From NCBI RefSeq assembly GCF_026151655.1, contig NZ_JAMQPN010000001.1, forward strand, positions 434,001 to 498,000: DNA of 64,000 nt, given 5' to 3'. The notes under the pieces were generated by a model. That model was not told the origin of the DNA. It saw only the letters and a program-made list of their open reading frames with translations, and ran no database searches. Origin of the DNA: Leptospira soteropolitanensis (GTDB lineage Bacteria; Spirochaetota; Leptospiria; Leptospirales; Leptospiraceae). Positions 27,680 to 38,096 of the stretch are shown one piece after another (position 1 is the first letter of the stretch; every line of letters starts with the position of its first letter). Both the position numbers and the translations under genes were made by a program.

Positions 27680-28789
27680 TCATTCAATTTTTGGTTTGAG
27701 GAGAGGTTCGTAGACGTGTTTGAGGGTTTGGATGGCCGCTTTCCATTGGAACTTGGCCGCATTCTTTTCCCCAAAACTTTTGAGAGTGTTCAATCGTTTG
27801 GAATCTTTTAGTAGCGAGAGTAGTTTGGTTTGGAAGGAATCGGAATCTTTCGGATCGAAGGATTCATAAGCATTTCCTAAAATTTCCGGTAAAACGCTGG
27901 CGTTAGAGGAAAAAACCGGTGTGCCTACACTTTGTGCTTCCAAAACGGGAAATCCAAATCCTTCCATTAACGAAGGATAAAGAAAAACTTTGGCACCTTG
28001 GTAAGCCAGTGGAAGTTCTGCATAAGGTAGATGAGATAAAAAATAAATTCGATCAGGATATCTCTTTTGGATTTCCAAAAATTCTTCTGGGATTTCTCCT
28101 TTGAGACCACCCACCACCAAAGGTAAGGAAAGTTTCTTTTTTTCCCAAAGTGTTTCTAAATTGGTTAATAGAAACGGAAAATTCTTATGTGATTTTCCTA
28201 TTCCGACCGTAAACAAATAGGACTTTGGAAGTTTATGTTTTTTGAGAAATTGAGTTACTTTTGCTAACGGCTGTTTGGAAAAGTTTTGTAAGTCGATGCC
28301 ATTGTAGACAACGGAAATATTCTCATTACGATATCCAAAACTTCTTACCAAATCCTGTTTGGTGTATTCCGAAACCGTAATGATTTTACGAGCAAACCAT
28401 TTGATCCATCGAAAGACAACTTGCAAATACACTCGTTTGATGAGAGAACTATGAGCAGCCTTAAAATGATATGGAATGAGATCGTGAATGGTAACGATAC
28501 ACTTACAAATGTAAGGAAAGGGAATATTAAAATGAGGGATGTCCAAAAGATCCATTTCACCCATCCGGCGATGACCTAAAAATTCTTTTGGGGAATAAAT
28601 ACTGGATTTGTATTCAATGATTTCTGCGTGATTGGGAAGATTGTATTTTTTTAAAACTTTGGGATCACCAAAGATAAACAAATCTGCACTCTCCCTCGAA
28701 ATGGGCCAAAATTTCAAAATATGTTGGATCCGAATCCCAATCCCAGAATTTTCGATCATCCGTGCATCGTATCCAATTTTTAGCCGCAT
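27680..28789 (-). CDS. GT4-family glycosyltransferase
   Basis: The 369-residue GT-B glycosyltransferase has a Gly-rich N-terminus (YDARMIENSGIGIRI), TIHDLIPYHFK, the sugar-nucleotide region YLFTVGIGKSHKNF, and the GT4 motif FLYPSLMEGFGFPVLEAQSVGTPV with its paired glutamates about 8 residues apart. It probably adds a sugar to a polysaccharide or glycolipid. The WbuC gene downstream fits a surface-polysaccharide setting, though 100 bases separate it from the Bfd-like gene. Confidence 0.87.
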   Translation of the reverse strand: MRLKIGYDARMIENSGIGIRIQHILKFWPISRESADLFIFGDPKVLKKYNLPNHAEIIEYKSSIYSPKEFLGHRRMGEMDLLDIPHFNIPFPYICKCIVTIHDLIPYHFKAAHSSLIKRVYLQVVFRWIKWFARKIITVSEYTKQDLVRSFGYRNENISVVYNGIDLQNFSKQPLAKVTQFLKKHKLPKSYLFTVGIGKSHKNFPFLLTNLETLWEKKKLSLPLVVGGLKGEIPEEFLEIQKRYPDRIYFLSHLPYAELPLAYQGAKVFLYPSLMEGFGFPVLEAQSVGTPVFSSNASVLPEILGNAYESFDPKDSDSFQTKLLSLLKDSKRLNTLKSFGEKNAAKFQWKAAIQTLKHVYEPLLKPKIE

Positions 28790-28940
28790 TCGTAATTGAT
28801 TATGTCCTTTAGAATTAATTTAAAAAAAGGAAATGTATCTTTTCCTTTAAAGTCAAGTCTAGTCAAATTAGTAGTAATTATTCTGCATTCATAATTTGGG
28901 ATGTTGAATAGGTGGAACTTATCATTCAAAAAGGAATCGG

Positions 28941-29492
28941 ATGGAAAACTTAATCGAAGAAATCCTAAAACAAATTGGTGAAGATCCTTCAAGAGAGGGT
29001 CTTGTGAAAACGCCCAACCGTGTGAAAAAGGCTTATGACTTTTTGACCAGTGGGTATAAGGCTGATTTGAATCAAATTGTGAATGGAGCGATCTTTGAAG
29101 AAAGCACAACCGGCATGGTTTTGGTAAGAGATATCGAGATGTATTCCTTGTGCGAACATCATTTACTTCCTTTTTATGGAAGAGCCCATGTTGCTTATAT
29201 TCCCAATAAAAAGATTATAGGAATTAGTAAAATTCCAAGGATTGTCGATGTGTTTGCACGTCGTCTGCAGGTCCAAGAACGTCTCACTGACCAAATCGCC
29301 CAAGCCATCCAAGAAACCTTAGATCCTTTAGGTGTGGGTGTAGTCATTAAGGCCAAACATTTATGTATGATGATGCGCGGTGTGGAAAAACAAAATTCAG
29401 AACTATTTACCTCTAGTCTACTTGGTCTATTCAAAACAGATCCCACTACTCGGAGTGAGTTTTTGGATTTGATCCGAACCGGTTCCCACTAA
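28941..29492 (+). CDS. folE: GTP cyclohydrolase I
   Basis: At 183 residues this is a standard FolE. It has [19 protein letters not shown], the zinc/active-site motif [38 protein letters not shown] and the second Cys in [10 protein letters not shown]. It makes 7,8-dihydroneopterin triphosphate for folate, and in this setting also for queuosine (queE is at 42.2-42.9 kb). AAGGA lies 6 bases before the ATG. Confidence 0.96.
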   Translation: MENLIEEILKQIGEDPSREGLVKTPNRVKKAYDFLTSGYKADLNQIVNGAIFEESTTGMVLVRDIEMYSLCEHHLLPFYGRAHVAYIPNKKIIGISKIPRIVDVFARRLQVQERLTDQIAQAIQETLDPLGVGVVIKAKHLCMMMRGVEKQNSELFTSSLLGLFKTDPTTRSEFLDLIRTGSH

Positions 29493-29525
29493 GTTCATTT
29501 TTTAAATTCAAATTTTCAGATTCAT

Positions 29526-29553
29526 GCTGGACTTTTTTCAAAAAAAGTTCAGC
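29526..29553 (+). terminator. possible terminator after folE
   Basis: GCTGGACTTTTTT pairs with AAAAAAGTTCAGC across a tight loop, with one G-U pair, followed by the T-rich ATTCTTTCTC. It lies 34 bases past the folE stop and just before acs. The T tract is interrupted, so read-through is possible. Confidence 0.45.
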
Positions 29554-29575
29554 ATTCTTTCTCTAGAGGGAATCT

Positions 29576-31540
29576 ATGCCGAAAGAAAGAATCGTGGCAC
29601 CGTCCAAAGACTTCGCAAAGTTAGCGAACGTTAGCTTAAAAGAATACAAAACCAAATACAAAGAGTCCATAGAAAAACCGGAAAAATTTTGGGCCGAACA
29701 AGCAAAACGCCTAACATGGTTTAAAAAATGGACAAAAGTTTTAAAACACGATTTTGCTAAGGCAAAAGCTGAATGGTTTGTCGGTGGAAAACTCAATGTT
29801 TCTTATAATTGTTTAGACAGACATTTAGATTCTCCTTTAAAAAACAAAGCTGCTCTCATTTGGGAAGGGGACAACCCTGACGAATCCAAAGTTCTTACTT
29901 ATCATGACCTCCACCGCGAGGTGAATCATTTTGCAAACGTTCTAAAAAAGTTCCATGTGAAAAAAGGAGATAGAGTTCTCATTTATCTTCCCATGATTCC
30001 GGAACTTGCCATTGCAACGCTTGCTTGTACGCGCATAGGTGCTGTCCATTCAGTGGTGTTTGGTGGTTTTTCACCAGAAGCACTCCTTGGTCGTATTGAA
30101 GATTGTAAACCCACAATTGTGATCACTGCTGATGGTGGGTATCGCGGTGGTAAACCAGTGGAACTCAAAAAAAATGTAGATATCGCCCTAGATGAAAGTA
30201 AATACAAAGTTAAAGATGTAATTGTTGTTAAGCGAACAGGCGATGAAGGAAATTTAAATTGGAAAGAAGGTAGAGACCACTGGTACCACTACCTGATGAA
30301 AGATTCAGACATCAAAAAAGAATGCCCTCCTGTCGTGATGGATTCGGAAGATCCACTTTTCCTTCTTTATACTTCTGGTTCGACGGGAAAACCAAAAGGA
30401 GTTCTTCATACTACGGCTGGGTATCTACTCGGTGCCAATCTTACTTTTGCGACGATCTTCGATTATAAAGACACGGATACTTATTGGTGTACAGCAGATA
30501 TTGGTTGGATTACGGGACACAGTTACATTCTCTATGGGCCATTGTCGAATGGAGCCACGTCTCTGATGTTTGAGGGAGTGCCAAGTTACCCCGATGCAGG
30601 AAGGTTTTGGGATGTGATTGATAAATACAAAGTCACAGTATTTTACACAGCCCCAACGGCCATCCGGGCTCTTATGCGAGAGGGAATCGAACCCATCAAA
30701 AAAAGGTCTTTAGCTTCTTTACGACTGCTTGGCTCCGTGGGTGAACCCATTAACCCAGAAGCTTGGGAGTGGTATCATACCCATATTGGTAAATCAAAAT
30801 GCCCGATTGTAGATACTTGGTGGCAAACAGAAACTGGTTCCATTATGATCTCTGGAGTTCCGGGAGCCATCCCTCAAAAACCAGGATCGGCAAGTTGGCC
30901 ATTTTATGGAATCCTACCAGTTCTTGTGGACAATGAAGGTGTGGAGATCAAAGGAAAAGGGGAAATTTCGGGAAACCTATGCATCGCTAAACCTTGGCCT
31001 TCCATGATGCGAGGAGTGTACGGGGATCCAAAACGGTTCTTTGATACATACTTTTCTCAATTCAAAGGGTATTACTTCACAGGTGATGGTGCCAATAGAG
31101 ACAAGGACGGATACTTTCGCATCACGGGACGAGTCGATGATGTCTTAAATGTTTCGGGTCACCGAATTGGTTCTGCGGAAGTGGAAAGTGCACTCGTAGA
31201 ACATAAATCCGTAGCCGAAGCTGCGGTTGTGGGATTTCCACACGATATCAAAGGCCAAGGGATTTATGCCTATGTGACAGTAAAACATGGTGTCACTACC
31301 AATGATGCTTTGAAAAAAGAACTCATTGCTATGGTAGAAAAAGTGATCGGTAAAATTGCAAGACCAGAAGTCATCCACTGGGCCCCAGGACTTCCTAAAA
31401 CAAGGTCAGGGAAAATTATGCGCCGAATTTTAAGAAAGATTGCCAATAACGAATTTGATACTTTAGGAGACATCAGCACACTTGCCGATCCATCCGTCGT
31501 ACAGTCGTTAATTGACGATAAGAAAAAGTTCCACAGCTAA
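29576..31540 (+). CDS. acs: acetyl-CoA synthetase
   Basis: At 654 residues this is a full-length AMP-forming acetyl-CoA synthetase. It has [17 protein letters not shown] (P-loop), [31 protein letters not shown] and the C-terminal [10 protein letters not shown] with the lysine that is acetylated in this family. It makes acetyl-CoA from acetate, which suits an organism living on fatty acids by beta-oxidation. AGGGA precedes the ATG by 5 bases. Ends 5 bases before the convergent TPR gene. Confidence 0.95.
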   Translation: MPKERIVAPSKDFAKLANVSLKEYKTKYKESIEKPEKFWAEQAKRLTWFKKWTKVLKHDFAKAKAEWFVGGKLNVSYNCLDRHLDSPLKNKAALIWEGDNPDESKVLTYHDLHREVNHFANVLKKFHVKKGDRVLIYLPMIPELAIATLACTRIGAVHSVVFGGFSPEALLGRIEDCKPTIVITADGGYRGGKPVELKKNVDIALDESKYKVKDVIVVKRTGDEGNLNWKEGRDHWYHYLMKDSDIKKECPPVVMDSEDPLFLLYTSGSTGKPKGVLHTTAGYLLGANLTFATIFDYKDTDTYWCTADIGWITGHSYILYGPLSNGATSLMFEGVPSYPDAGRFWDVIDKYKVTVFYTAPTAIRALMREGIEPIKKRSLASLRLLGSVGEPINPEAWEWYHTHIGKSKCPIVDTWWQTETGSIMISGVPGAIPQKPGSASWPFYGILPVLVDNEGVEIKGKGEISGNLCIAKPWPSMMRGVYGDPKRFFDTYFSQFKGYYFTGDGANRDKDGYFRITGRVDDVLNVSGHRIGSAEVESALVEHKSVAEAAVVGFPHDIKGQGIYAYVTVKHGVTTNDALKKELIAMVEKVIGKIARPEVIHWAPGLPKTRSGKIMRRILRKIANNEFDTLGDISTLADPSVVQSLIDDKKKFHS

Positions 31541-31545
31541 AATTT

Positions 31546-32715
31546 CTAAAGATCCTGCGGGAGGGCAGAAAACACTCCCATCACCCGCAGGAATTCTTGC
31601 TCTTCAAATTCCATATCCCGATCTTTTAATTTTTTCCTGTAATCGTTTGCTTTTGTCACATCTCGTTTGGAAAACCAATAGATACAAAATAGTAAATATT
31701 CCCTATTTTTGCGGTAAGTGTATTGGTGGTTTTCGAGATCGGTGGCAGTGAGTTTGTTTTGATTTTTAAAATCTTTTACCAAGGAATCGATGGCTAGGGT
31801 GTCTCTATCTTTTCCAAGATTCGCATAACTTTGACGAATGAGAAATAAAATTTCTCCTGCATCCGAATCAGGATAAAATTTTAGTAAATTGTAAAATCCT
31901 CTTCGAAATAAGGATAAAGATTCGAGGTATCTTTGTTTTTCTTGGAGGTAAACTCCGTAACGCGTGAAGTATCTGGTTTCATTTAAAAAAACAGTACTTG
32001 TCCATTGGTAGGCTTGTTCTAAAAGTTCGGAATCTCTTCCTCTACGTGCCAAGATAAGGGTTTCATACATAGTTTCTTCACGTGGAAAATACACTAAGTA
32101 TCGCAAACTTAAATCATCTGCTTCTTTCCATTTTTTGTTTTTGATATTTTTCAAAAGGCTTGTTTGTAAGGACTCTTTTTCCGAAACGAAAGTTTTGTCC
32201 GATTCTAAAATTTGGATATAGGATTCGTAATCGGATTCCAATCCAAGTTGTCTGGATAAAATGGCGGCCGTATACAGCCTGTACTTTGCATTTGGTTTTT
32301 GTTCTAAATACAATTTCGTATAGAACAAAGCTTCTTTTTGTTTTCTTTCCTTTTCGTAAAAATCAGCAACGTAAAGAACCAAATCGAGTTGGTCTTTTTT
32401 CTTTTTGATCGATTCTTCATAGGCATGAATTCCATCGAAGATTTGTCCAAGCTTCATATGGGCACGTGCTGCTAAATTATAGTACCGAAAGTCCGGATCT
32501 GGATTTAATTCTTTGGCTTTGATGAGAAAATCGAAGGCTTTGGCGGGAGTTTCTTGGACAATTTTGTCTTCGGCCATTCGCAAAAGATCTTCGTATCCAT
32601 AAAAAACCTTAACGGGGTTCAGAACCTCTGTTTGTGCTAAATTTGGACTGGAAACCAGAAATAGACTTGTTACCAGAACACCAAATTGCCATATTCTCCT
32701 AGACCGAAGTATCAT
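31546..32715 (-). CDS. exported TPR-repeat protein
   Basis: The 389-residue protein has a signal peptide (RRIWQFGVLVTSLFLVSSP, cut near NLAQ) and tetratricopeptide-type helical repeats: AFDFLIKAKELNPDPDFRYYN, LGQIFDGIHAYEESIKKK and KEALFYTKLYLEQKPNAKY. TPR arrays act as scaffolds. No partner can be read from sequence. Divergent from hppA across a 70-bp gap. Confidence 0.8.
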   Translation of the reverse strand: MILRSRRIWQFGVLVTSLFLVSSPNLAQTEVLNPVKVFYGYEDLLRMAEDKIVQETPAKAFDFLIKAKELNPDPDFRYYNLAARAHMKLGQIFDGIHAYEESIKKKKDQLDLVLYVADFYEKERKQKEALFYTKLYLEQKPNAKYRLYTAAILSRQLGLESDYESYIQILESDKTFVSEKESLQTSLLKNIKNKKWKEADDLSLRYLVYFPREETMYETLILARRGRDSELLEQAYQWTSTVFLNETRYFTRYGVYLQEKQRYLESLSLFRRGFYNLLKFYPDSDAGEILFLIRQSYANLGKDRDTLAIDSLVKDFKNQNKLTATDLENHQYTYRKNREYLLFCIYWFSKRDVTKANDYRKKLKDRDMEFEEQEFLRVMGVFSALPQDL

Positions 32716-32785
32716 CTATGGATTCTCATCGGTCATCTTCTAAATAATCTTAGAAATTCAAATAAACAATCTCAAAGAGGATCTC

Positions 32786-34933
32786 ATGAATGTAGAGTTA
32801 ATCATCATCGTCATGGCACTAGTTTCCATTGTCACGGCGATCTTCTACGCGGCTCGGGTGGTTCGCATCCAAGTGGGCGCAGGCGGCGGTAGCGAAAAAG
32901 AAACCGCTAAATTGAAAGAAATCTCCGCAGCGATCGCAGAAGGGGCTATGGCCTTCCTTCTCAGAGAATACCGAGTCATTTTGCTATTTATCAGTTTCAT
33001 GACAGTTCTCATCTATTTACTTTTGGATAACCCAAAAACTGAATTCAACGAAGGAATTTATACTGCCGTTGCTTTTGTATCGGGTGCCCTCATTTCTTGC
33101 CTTTCTGGTTTTATTGGAATGAAAATTGCGACTGCTGGTAACGTTCGCACTGCAGAGGCAGCAAAAACTTCTCTTTCCAAAGCTTTCCGAGTGGCTTATG
33201 ACTCTGGAGCCGTAATGGGTTTTGGTCTGATTGGTCTCGCTGTTCTTGGTATGATTGGACTTTTTCTTTTATTCACTGGAGCAAACGTAGGTGTTGCCAA
33301 ACATATCTTAATGGAATCACTTGCTGGTTTTGGTCTTGGTGGATCTTCCGTAGCCCTTTTTGGTCGTGTGGGTGGTGGTATTTATACCAAAGCTGCCGAC
33401 GTTGGTGCTGACCTTGTAGGTAAGGTAGAAAAAGGAATTCCGGAAGATGATCCAAGGAACCCAGCAACCATTGCTGATAACGTGGGAGACAACGTTGGTG
33501 ATATTGCTGGTATGGGTGCTGACCTTTTTGGTTCTGCGGCGGAAGCAACTTGTGCGGCTCTTGTGATTGGTGCAACAGCATCTGCTCTTGCTGACAATAA
33601 CTCTGCCCTACTCTATCCACTATTAATTTCTGCCATTGGAATTCCGGCTTCCCTCATTACTACCTTCTTTGCCCGTGTGAAAGAAGGTGGAAACGTAGAA
33701 AAAGCTCTAAAACTCCAACTTTGGATTTCTACATTCATTGTAGCCGGTGCTCTATATTTTGCAACTGACATCTTTATGATCGATAGTTTTCAAATCGGAG
33801 ACAAAACCATCACTAAGTGGAATGTATATACATCTGTCGCATTAGGTTTGTTTGCTGGTATGTTCATTGGATGGATCACTGAGATTTATACTTCTCATTC
33901 TTACAAACCTGTGCGCGAAGTGGCTGATGCTTGTGATACCGGTGCTGCAACGAACATCATCTACGGACTTGCTCTTGGTTACAAATCAACTGTGGTTCCT
34001 GTGATTCTACTTGTGATTGTGATTGTTGTTTCCAATATCCTTGCAGGTATGTATGGAATTGCAATCGCTGCGATTGGAATGATTTCCACTATTGCCATTG
34101 GTCTTACGATCGATGCTTACGGTCCAGTATCTGATAACGCTGGAGGAATTGCTGAGATGGCGGAACTTGGAAAAGAAGTTCGTGACAGAACTGACAACTT
34201 AGATGCAGCGGGAAATACAACTGCGGCTGTAGGAAAAGGTTTTGCGATCGGTTCTGCTGCTCTTACTTCCCTTGCCTTATTTGCAGCATTCATCACCAGA
34301 ACACAAAATGCTTCTAAGGAATTGGGAGAAGGTGCAATTGACCTAACTTCTATCGAACTTTTGGATCCACTAGTTTTTGGTGGTCTTCTATTTGGAGCCA
34401 TGCTTCCATTTATATTTTCTGCAATGACAATGAAATCTGTAGGAAAGGCTGCTCTTGATATGGTAAAAGAAGTTCGTCGCCAATTCAAAGAGATCCCTGG
34501 TCTTATGGAAGGAAAAGCGAAACCTGAGTATGCAAAATGTGTAGATATTTCTACTTCTGCTGCTCTTCGTGAAATGATTCCTCCCGGCCTCCTCGTTCTT
34601 CTTAGCCCAATCGTTGTCGGATACTTGTTTGGTGTGAAGTCTCTTGCAGGTCTTCTTGCTGGTGCTCTTGTTTCTGGTGTCGTTCTTGCGATCTCGTCCG
34701 CTAACTCTGGTGGAGCATGGGACAACGCTAAAAAATACATCGAAAAAACAGCAGGTGGAAAAGGTTCCGAAAAACACAAAGCTGCTGTTGTGGGTGATAC
34801 TGTCGGTGATCCGTTCAAGGATACTTCTGGTCCTGCCATCAACATTCTCATCAAACTAATGGCGATCACATCACTTGTGTTTGCTGAGTTTTTTGTGACA
34901 AAAGGCGGAATCATTTTAAATTTCTTTAGATAA
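32786..34933 (+). CDS. hppA: membrane-bound ion-pumping pyrophosphatase
   Basis: The 715-residue, about 16-helix membrane pyrophosphatase contains the catalytic loop [47 protein letters not shown], and late [20 protein letters not shown]. The sequence [14 protein letters not shown] has Ala at the position where potassium-independent enzymes have Lys, so it belongs to the K+-dependent class. Whether it pumps H+ or Na+ is not decided here. It uses PPi, such as that released by acs upstream, to energise the inner membrane. AGAGGA lies 5 bases before ATG. Confidence 0.96.
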   Translation: MNVELIIIVMALVSIVTAIFYAARVVRIQVGAGGGSEKETAKLKEISAAIAEGAMAFLLREYRVILLFISFMTVLIYLLLDNPKTEFNEGIYTAVAFVSGALISCLSGFIGMKIATAGNVRTAEAAKTSLSKAFRVAYDSGAVMGFGLIGLAVLGMIGLFLLFTGANVGVAKHILMESLAGFGLGGSSVALFGRVGGGIYTKAADVGADLVGKVEKGIPEDDPRNPATIADNVGDNVGDIAGMGADLFGSAAEATCAALVIGATASALADNNSALLYPLLISAIGIPASLITTFFARVKEGGNVEKALKLQLWISTFIVAGALYFATDIFMIDSFQIGDKTITKWNVYTSVALGLFAGMFIGWITEIYTSHSYKPVREVADACDTGAATNIIYGLALGYKSTVVPVILLVIVIVVSNILAGMYGIAIAAIGMISTIAIGLTIDAYGPVSDNAGGIAEMAELGKEVRDRTDNLDAAGNTTAAVGKGFAIGSAALTSLALFAAFITRTQNASKELGEGAIDLTSIELLDPLVFGGLLFGAMLPFIFSAMTMKSVGKAALDMVKEVRRQFKEIPGLMEGKAKPEYAKCVDISTSAALREMIPPGLLVLLSPIVVGYLFGVKSLAGLLAGALVSGVVLAISSANSGGAWDNAKKYIEKTAGGKGSEKHKAAVVGDTVGDPFKDTSGPAINILIKLMAITSLVFAEFFVTKGGIILNFFR

Positions 34934-34964
34934 GAAATTTAAGATAAATTCAGTTTCAGATAGA

Positions 34965-34992
34965 GGAGACTTCTTTTGGGAAGTTTCCTTTT
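34965..34992 (+). terminator. terminator after hppA
   Basis: GGAGACTTC (34965-34973) pairs with GAAGTTTCC (34980-34988), with one G-U pair, followed by TTTT. It lies 32 bases after the hppA stop. A second hairpin follows at 35072. Confidence 0.6.
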
Positions 34993-35071
34993 GAAATATT
35001 TTATTTTGATTTCTGAAAAGAAGTCTCAACCAAAATAGTGATTCAATTTTCCTGTAAGGGAAATGAATGAA

Positions 35072-35097
35072 AGCTGGCGGAGACGTCGGCTTTTTTT
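35072..35097 (+). terminator. second hairpin with T7, between hppA and convergent lipoprotein gene
   Basis: AGCTGGCG and CGTCGGCT form an 8-bp stem with two G-U pairs around GAGA, followed by T7. The T run overlaps the stop codon of the convergent lipoprotein gene. It backs up the first hppA terminator. Confidence 0.6.
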
Positions 35098-35518
35098 ATA
35101 GGGTTGTAAAACTGAAACTTGTGTTCGTGCCGAGAGTCAGCCCAAAGATCGACTGGATGTTTTGGTTTAGTGTGATGGTGTAAGTGGTTCCCGTTGTCAA
35201 AGCACTTGCTGGTGTTAGAGTAATGGTTCTGTTGGAAGCTCCACCATTTAAACTGGGACAAGAAGGGGAACAACTAATATTTGTATTTAGGGAAGTAGTT
35301 TCTACCGCTTGGGTCATCACGATTGTGATGGTGGGATTTAAGGAAACACCTGTGGCACCATTGGCTGGAATGGTTGATTCAATCGTAAAATTGGACGAAG
35401 TTTGAGTTACTAATGGTAATACCAATACACCCAAAAGCGATGGTTTCGGTTTTGGCAGACATGCTAGGAAAGAAAAGAAAACAAGAATTAGGATATGATA
35501 TTTCTTCCAGGTGGGCAT
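35096..35518 (-). CDS. small lipoprotein with one bacterial Ig-like (Big_5) domain
   Basis: The 140-residue protein has a signal peptide with lipobox SFLAC (Cys about 20). The body reads STIPANGATGVSLNPTITIVM, TITLTPASALTTGTTYTITLN and ends FSFTTL, the pattern of a single SbsA/Big_5 Ig-like domain. It is probably surface- or periplasm-exposed. Function unknown. Confidence 0.8.
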   Translation of the reverse strand: MPTWKKYHILILVFFSFLACLPKPKPSLLGVLVLPLVTQTSSNFTIESTIPANGATGVSLNPTITIVMTQAVETTSLNTNISCSPSCPSLNGGASNRTITLTPASALTTGTTYTITLNQNIQSIFGLTLGTNTSFSFTTL

Positions 35519-35538
35519 GGTTTCTATTTTAGTTTCGA

Positions 35539-35928
35539 CTAATTACCCTTGGTAATTGCGCAGAGTTTTGCGTAAATCCCCAAGAAATTGTAAGTTTCTA
35601 GTTCAATAGACGTAATTTCTCTAATATTTCCATTCTTTTGGGAAGCTTCGACTGAGGCGTCTCCTAGGGCCAGGAGGCCGAGGTAAGACTTAGCGCAAGC
35701 AACACCCTCTTTAGAAGCAGGTGTTCCAGTTTCCATCATACTAATCTTTTGGTTTTCATAAAGAAGTCCCTGGGTTCCAAACCCGGAACTGGCACAGGAT
35801 AGACATAGGAATATGTTCAAAAAACAGAGGTTTGGAAATAAATGGGGTTTTATAAAGCTGTGATTACTTTTTAAGTTCCTTATCCAAAATCTGCGAAAGT
35901 TTGTTTTGTAAAATGATAATGTCGTCAT
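35539..35928 (-). CDS. TRL-like lipoprotein (paralogue 1)
   Basis: The mature part reads CASSGFGTQGLLYENQ, then ACAKSYLGLLALGDASVEAS and IYAKLC, the TRL-like layout seen in three other genes in this window. The lipobox is CLSC. The only in-frame start is ATG at 35928, giving an unusually long 40-residue leader and a 65-base overlap with the coiled-coil gene upstream; a non-standard start nearer the signal peptide is possible. Function unknown. Confidence 0.7.
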   Translation of the reverse strand: MTTLSFYKTNFRRFWIRNLKSNHSFIKPHLFPNLCFLNIFLCLSCASSGFGTQGLLYENQKISMMETGTPASKEGVACAKSYLGLLALGDASVEASQKNGNIREITSIELETYNFLGIYAKLCAITKGN

Positions 35929-36109
35929 AGAGTTTTTTGATCTGTTCTTCTTTTTTTTGAATCTTTTCAGTTAGTGCATCCAGAGATTTGTTAGATGCAT
36001 TGATCTTTTTGGAATGAAATTCTTTTAGTTTGAATTCGATTTCCTCATAAATGAGTCCACTTTTCAATTTCTTAGCAAATTCAGTTAGTGAGTCAATGTT
36101 TTGCTTCAT
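35864..36109 (-). CDS. small coiled-coil protein, unknown function
   Basis: The 81-residue protein has no signal peptide. Residues about 10-81 are charged heptad-type helix (SLDALTEKIQKKEEQIKKLYDDIIILQNKL). It lies between two TRL-like lipoproteins: its ATG overlaps the upstream stop as ATGA (36106-36109) and its end overlaps the downstream TRL frame. The tight coupling supports a real gene, probably cytoplasmic. Confidence 0.6.
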   Translation of the reverse strand: MKQNIDSLTEFAKKLKSGLIYEEIEFKLKEFHSKKINASNKSLDALTEKIQKKEEQIKKLYDDIIILQNKLSQILDKELKK

Positions 36110-36423
36110 CGTCCGGTGATTCTTAAACAGAGTTCTTGGAAAAAGAAATATTGTTTTTTATAATAATGGTCAAGGCTGTGGATTTCTTTCAGTTGAGATC
36201 TGCGAGATATATATTCAAAACTAGCATTTCCAAGACTTACCAAACCGAAGTAATTCGTAGTACAGGATTCTACAAATGTATCAGTCGGTAATGGCACTTT
36301 TCCGGGTGAATGCCATCCTTCTTGTCCTTGATTTTGAAAAATAGTAACAGAAGGATTTCCAATTTGAAAACTTAAACATTGAAAAAAAAAGAAACACATT
36401 GAAATCAATAAACTTCCTTTCAT
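36106..36423 (-). CDS. TRL-like lipoprotein (paralogue 2)
   Basis: From ATG at 36421-36423 (105 residues) the signal peptide is MKGSLLISMCFFFFQC with a lipobox ending FFQC. The mature part has SCTTNYFGLVSLGNASFEY, a TRL-like core, and ends ELCLRITGR. The ATG lies one base after the stop of the barrel gene, so it is translationally coupled. An upstream TTG at 36441 is less likely. Confidence 0.68.
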   Translation of the reverse strand: MKGSLLISMCFFFFQCLSFQIGNPSVTIFQNQGQEGWHSPGKVPLPTDTFVESCTTNYFGLVSLGNASFEYISRRSQLKEIHSLDHYYKKQYFFFQELCLRITGR

Positions 36424-36424
36424 A

Positions 36425-37243
36425 CTACTGGTTTGTATCAAAGAAGTAGAAATAGGAAAAACGAATTCCGCGATCCATTGCGTTGTCTTCTTTAGGCAGA
36501 ATACCTAAGAGAAGAGAAAAACTAAACGTTCCAAAGTTATCAGTATTCATAGAAATACCTGGATAAAAATTAAAATATCTTAAATTTTTATCCGCCACTC
36601 GGTCAATTGGTTCTCTATATTCCAGTTCTGTAAATATTCGAACGGAGTCGGCGATGGAAAAAGAGGGAGCAATTCCTACCTGGTAGTAACGTTTAAATTC
36701 CTGCAAACTGGATTCTTTCCCGTGTCTGTTAGTTTCTGTTTGAAAACGAAACTCAGACATGATTTGAAAAATTCCGTATTTGTAACCTAATCCAAAATTA
36801 GGTCTAACTAAGTAAAAATCAGGATTTTCTCTTTCTCTAAACTCAGCATTTCTCTTTTTATCGTAGAGTCTTAAACCAGCCCCAATTAAAAACTGGGATG
36901 ATCCATTTTCATAAACTTTTCCATATTTGATTCCCGCATTCCAGCGATCCCAAGTGATTTCTCTGGCGGTATCTGTTTGTGAATAGTCTGTTCGGCCAAC
37001 AGAAGAAATAACAGAAAACGAATCTGAAAATTTGTATTCACCCTCAACATTAATATCCTTGTTTATTTCTTTGACTCCATTAAAGTCCTTATGCCAGTAA
37101 CCAATATTTCCTCTAATCTTTGTATATAAAGCTACAGGTTCGATTTGTAATGGATGTGCGAATCCTGTATTAGTCGTTGGTTGTGCATATAAAGAAGAAA
37201 CCAATGAAAGAAATAAGATGTATATGATAACTATATTTTTCAT
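36425..37243 (-). CDS. probable outer membrane beta-barrel protein
   Basis: The 272-residue protein has a signal peptide ending LYAQ and then alternating strands rich in Tyr/Phe: YTKIRGNIGYWHKDF, DSFSVISSVGRTDYSQ, SQFLIGAGLRLYDK, GLGYKYGIFQIMSEFRFQT and a terminal GIRFSYFYFFDTNQ. I cannot name a family. It sits between a GDSL lipoprotein and a TRL lipoprotein with gaps of one base each, so it is an operon member. Confidence 0.7.
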   Translation of the reverse strand: MKNIVIIYILFLSLVSSLYAQPTTNTGFAHPLQIEPVALYTKIRGNIGYWHKDFNGVKEINKDINVEGEYKFSDSFSVISSVGRTDYSQTDTAREITWDRWNAGIKYGKVYENGSSQFLIGAGLRLYDKKRNAEFRERENPDFYLVRPNFGLGYKYGIFQIMSEFRFQTETNRHGKESSLQEFKRYYQVGIAPSFSIADSVRIFTELEYREPIDRVADKNLRYFNFYPGISMNTDNFGTFSFSLLLGILPKEDNAMDRGIRFSYFYFFDTNQ

Positions 37244-37244
37244 A

Positions 37245-38096
37245 TTAAAAACCTATATTGGTGATTGGATAAATTAATCTTGCAAACTTATCAGCTAGAT
37301 AAGTATATCCTAAGTTATTTGCATGAATGCAATCTAACATAAATTCTGCGCGTGAAAATGGTTTTCCACCTAATGTATTCCGCAAGTCTGTGTAAAGAAG
37401 TGTGGGTTCTTCCCGGATGGTATCTAGTAGTAAGTTGTTGAAAGCATCCAATTGTGAAGCTGTAAAAACAGCTGCATCAGGGACGATCAGACCAATTTTA
37501 TCAAACTTAGATTTGCATCCTTCATCTGCACCGGCGATGACAGGTGCCATATATGGATTCGGATAGTCATAACCGTGAATGATCCACTTTAGAGGTTGGC
37601 CACCAAATCTAGAAACTTTGTAGGCATTCCCAGTTGCGACTAATTTTTTGAGGTTGGCTTTGATGGTTGCAAATCTTTGTGCTTGGACTGTTTCCACTTT
37701 ACCGATATATTCGGAAAGATTGGCTTGGATATCATTTCCACCTAAAGATAAGATAATGACCTTCATGTCGGCACCACCTTGGTCTATCACTTGAAATTGG
37801 AGACCTTCGTCCACAACCTGTTGCAAGGTTTTTCCGCCGAGGGTTGCGCCAACAAACTTATAATGAAACCGGTTTTCCAACTGAGGCCTCAAAGTTTCTA
37901 CCGCTGGAAATCCAAGAAGTAGATCTGTCCAACTATCACCTATTATACCAGTTTTTGCCGGTGTTTCCCCATTGCAGATTGCATATGTGGTGCAAAGTAA
38001 ATTGGCTCCAACATCGTCAAAGTAATCTTTTTTTGTATCACAATGAATGAGGCATGCCAATATTCCGAACAAAATTGTGTATTTAATTTTTTTCAT
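37245..38096 (-). CDS. SGNH/GDSL-type esterase lipoprotein
   Basis: The 283-residue protein has lipobox LIHC (Cys about 19). SGNH blocks are visible: block I GIIGDSWTD (catalytic Ser), block III SLGGNDIQANL, and block V DCIHANNLGYTYLADKF with the Asp-His pair. It is likely a periplasmic or surface esterase or deacetylase. It overlaps the symporter gene by 14 bases. Confidence 0.85.
   Translation of the reverse strand: MKKIKYTILFGILACLIHCDTKKDYFDDVGANLLCTTYAICNGETPAKTGIIGDSWTDLLLGFPAVETLRPQLENRFHYKFVGATLGGKTLQQVVDEGLQFQVIDQGGADMKVIILSLGGNDIQANLSEYIGKVETVQAQRFATIKANLKKLVATGNAYKVSRFGGQPLKWIIHGYDYPNPYMAPVIAGADEGCKSKFDKIGLIVPDAAVFTASQLDAFNNLLLDTIREEPTLLYTDLRNTLGGKPFSRAEFMLDCIHANNLGYTYLADKFARLIYPITNIGF

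Noticed and set aside
34117..34914. Long antisense ORF (265 codons) and others opposite hppA
   Set aside because: They lie wholly opposite a highly conserved pyrophosphatase gene and give Pro/Arg/Ser-rich protein without motifs; they are shadows of the codon usage of hppA.
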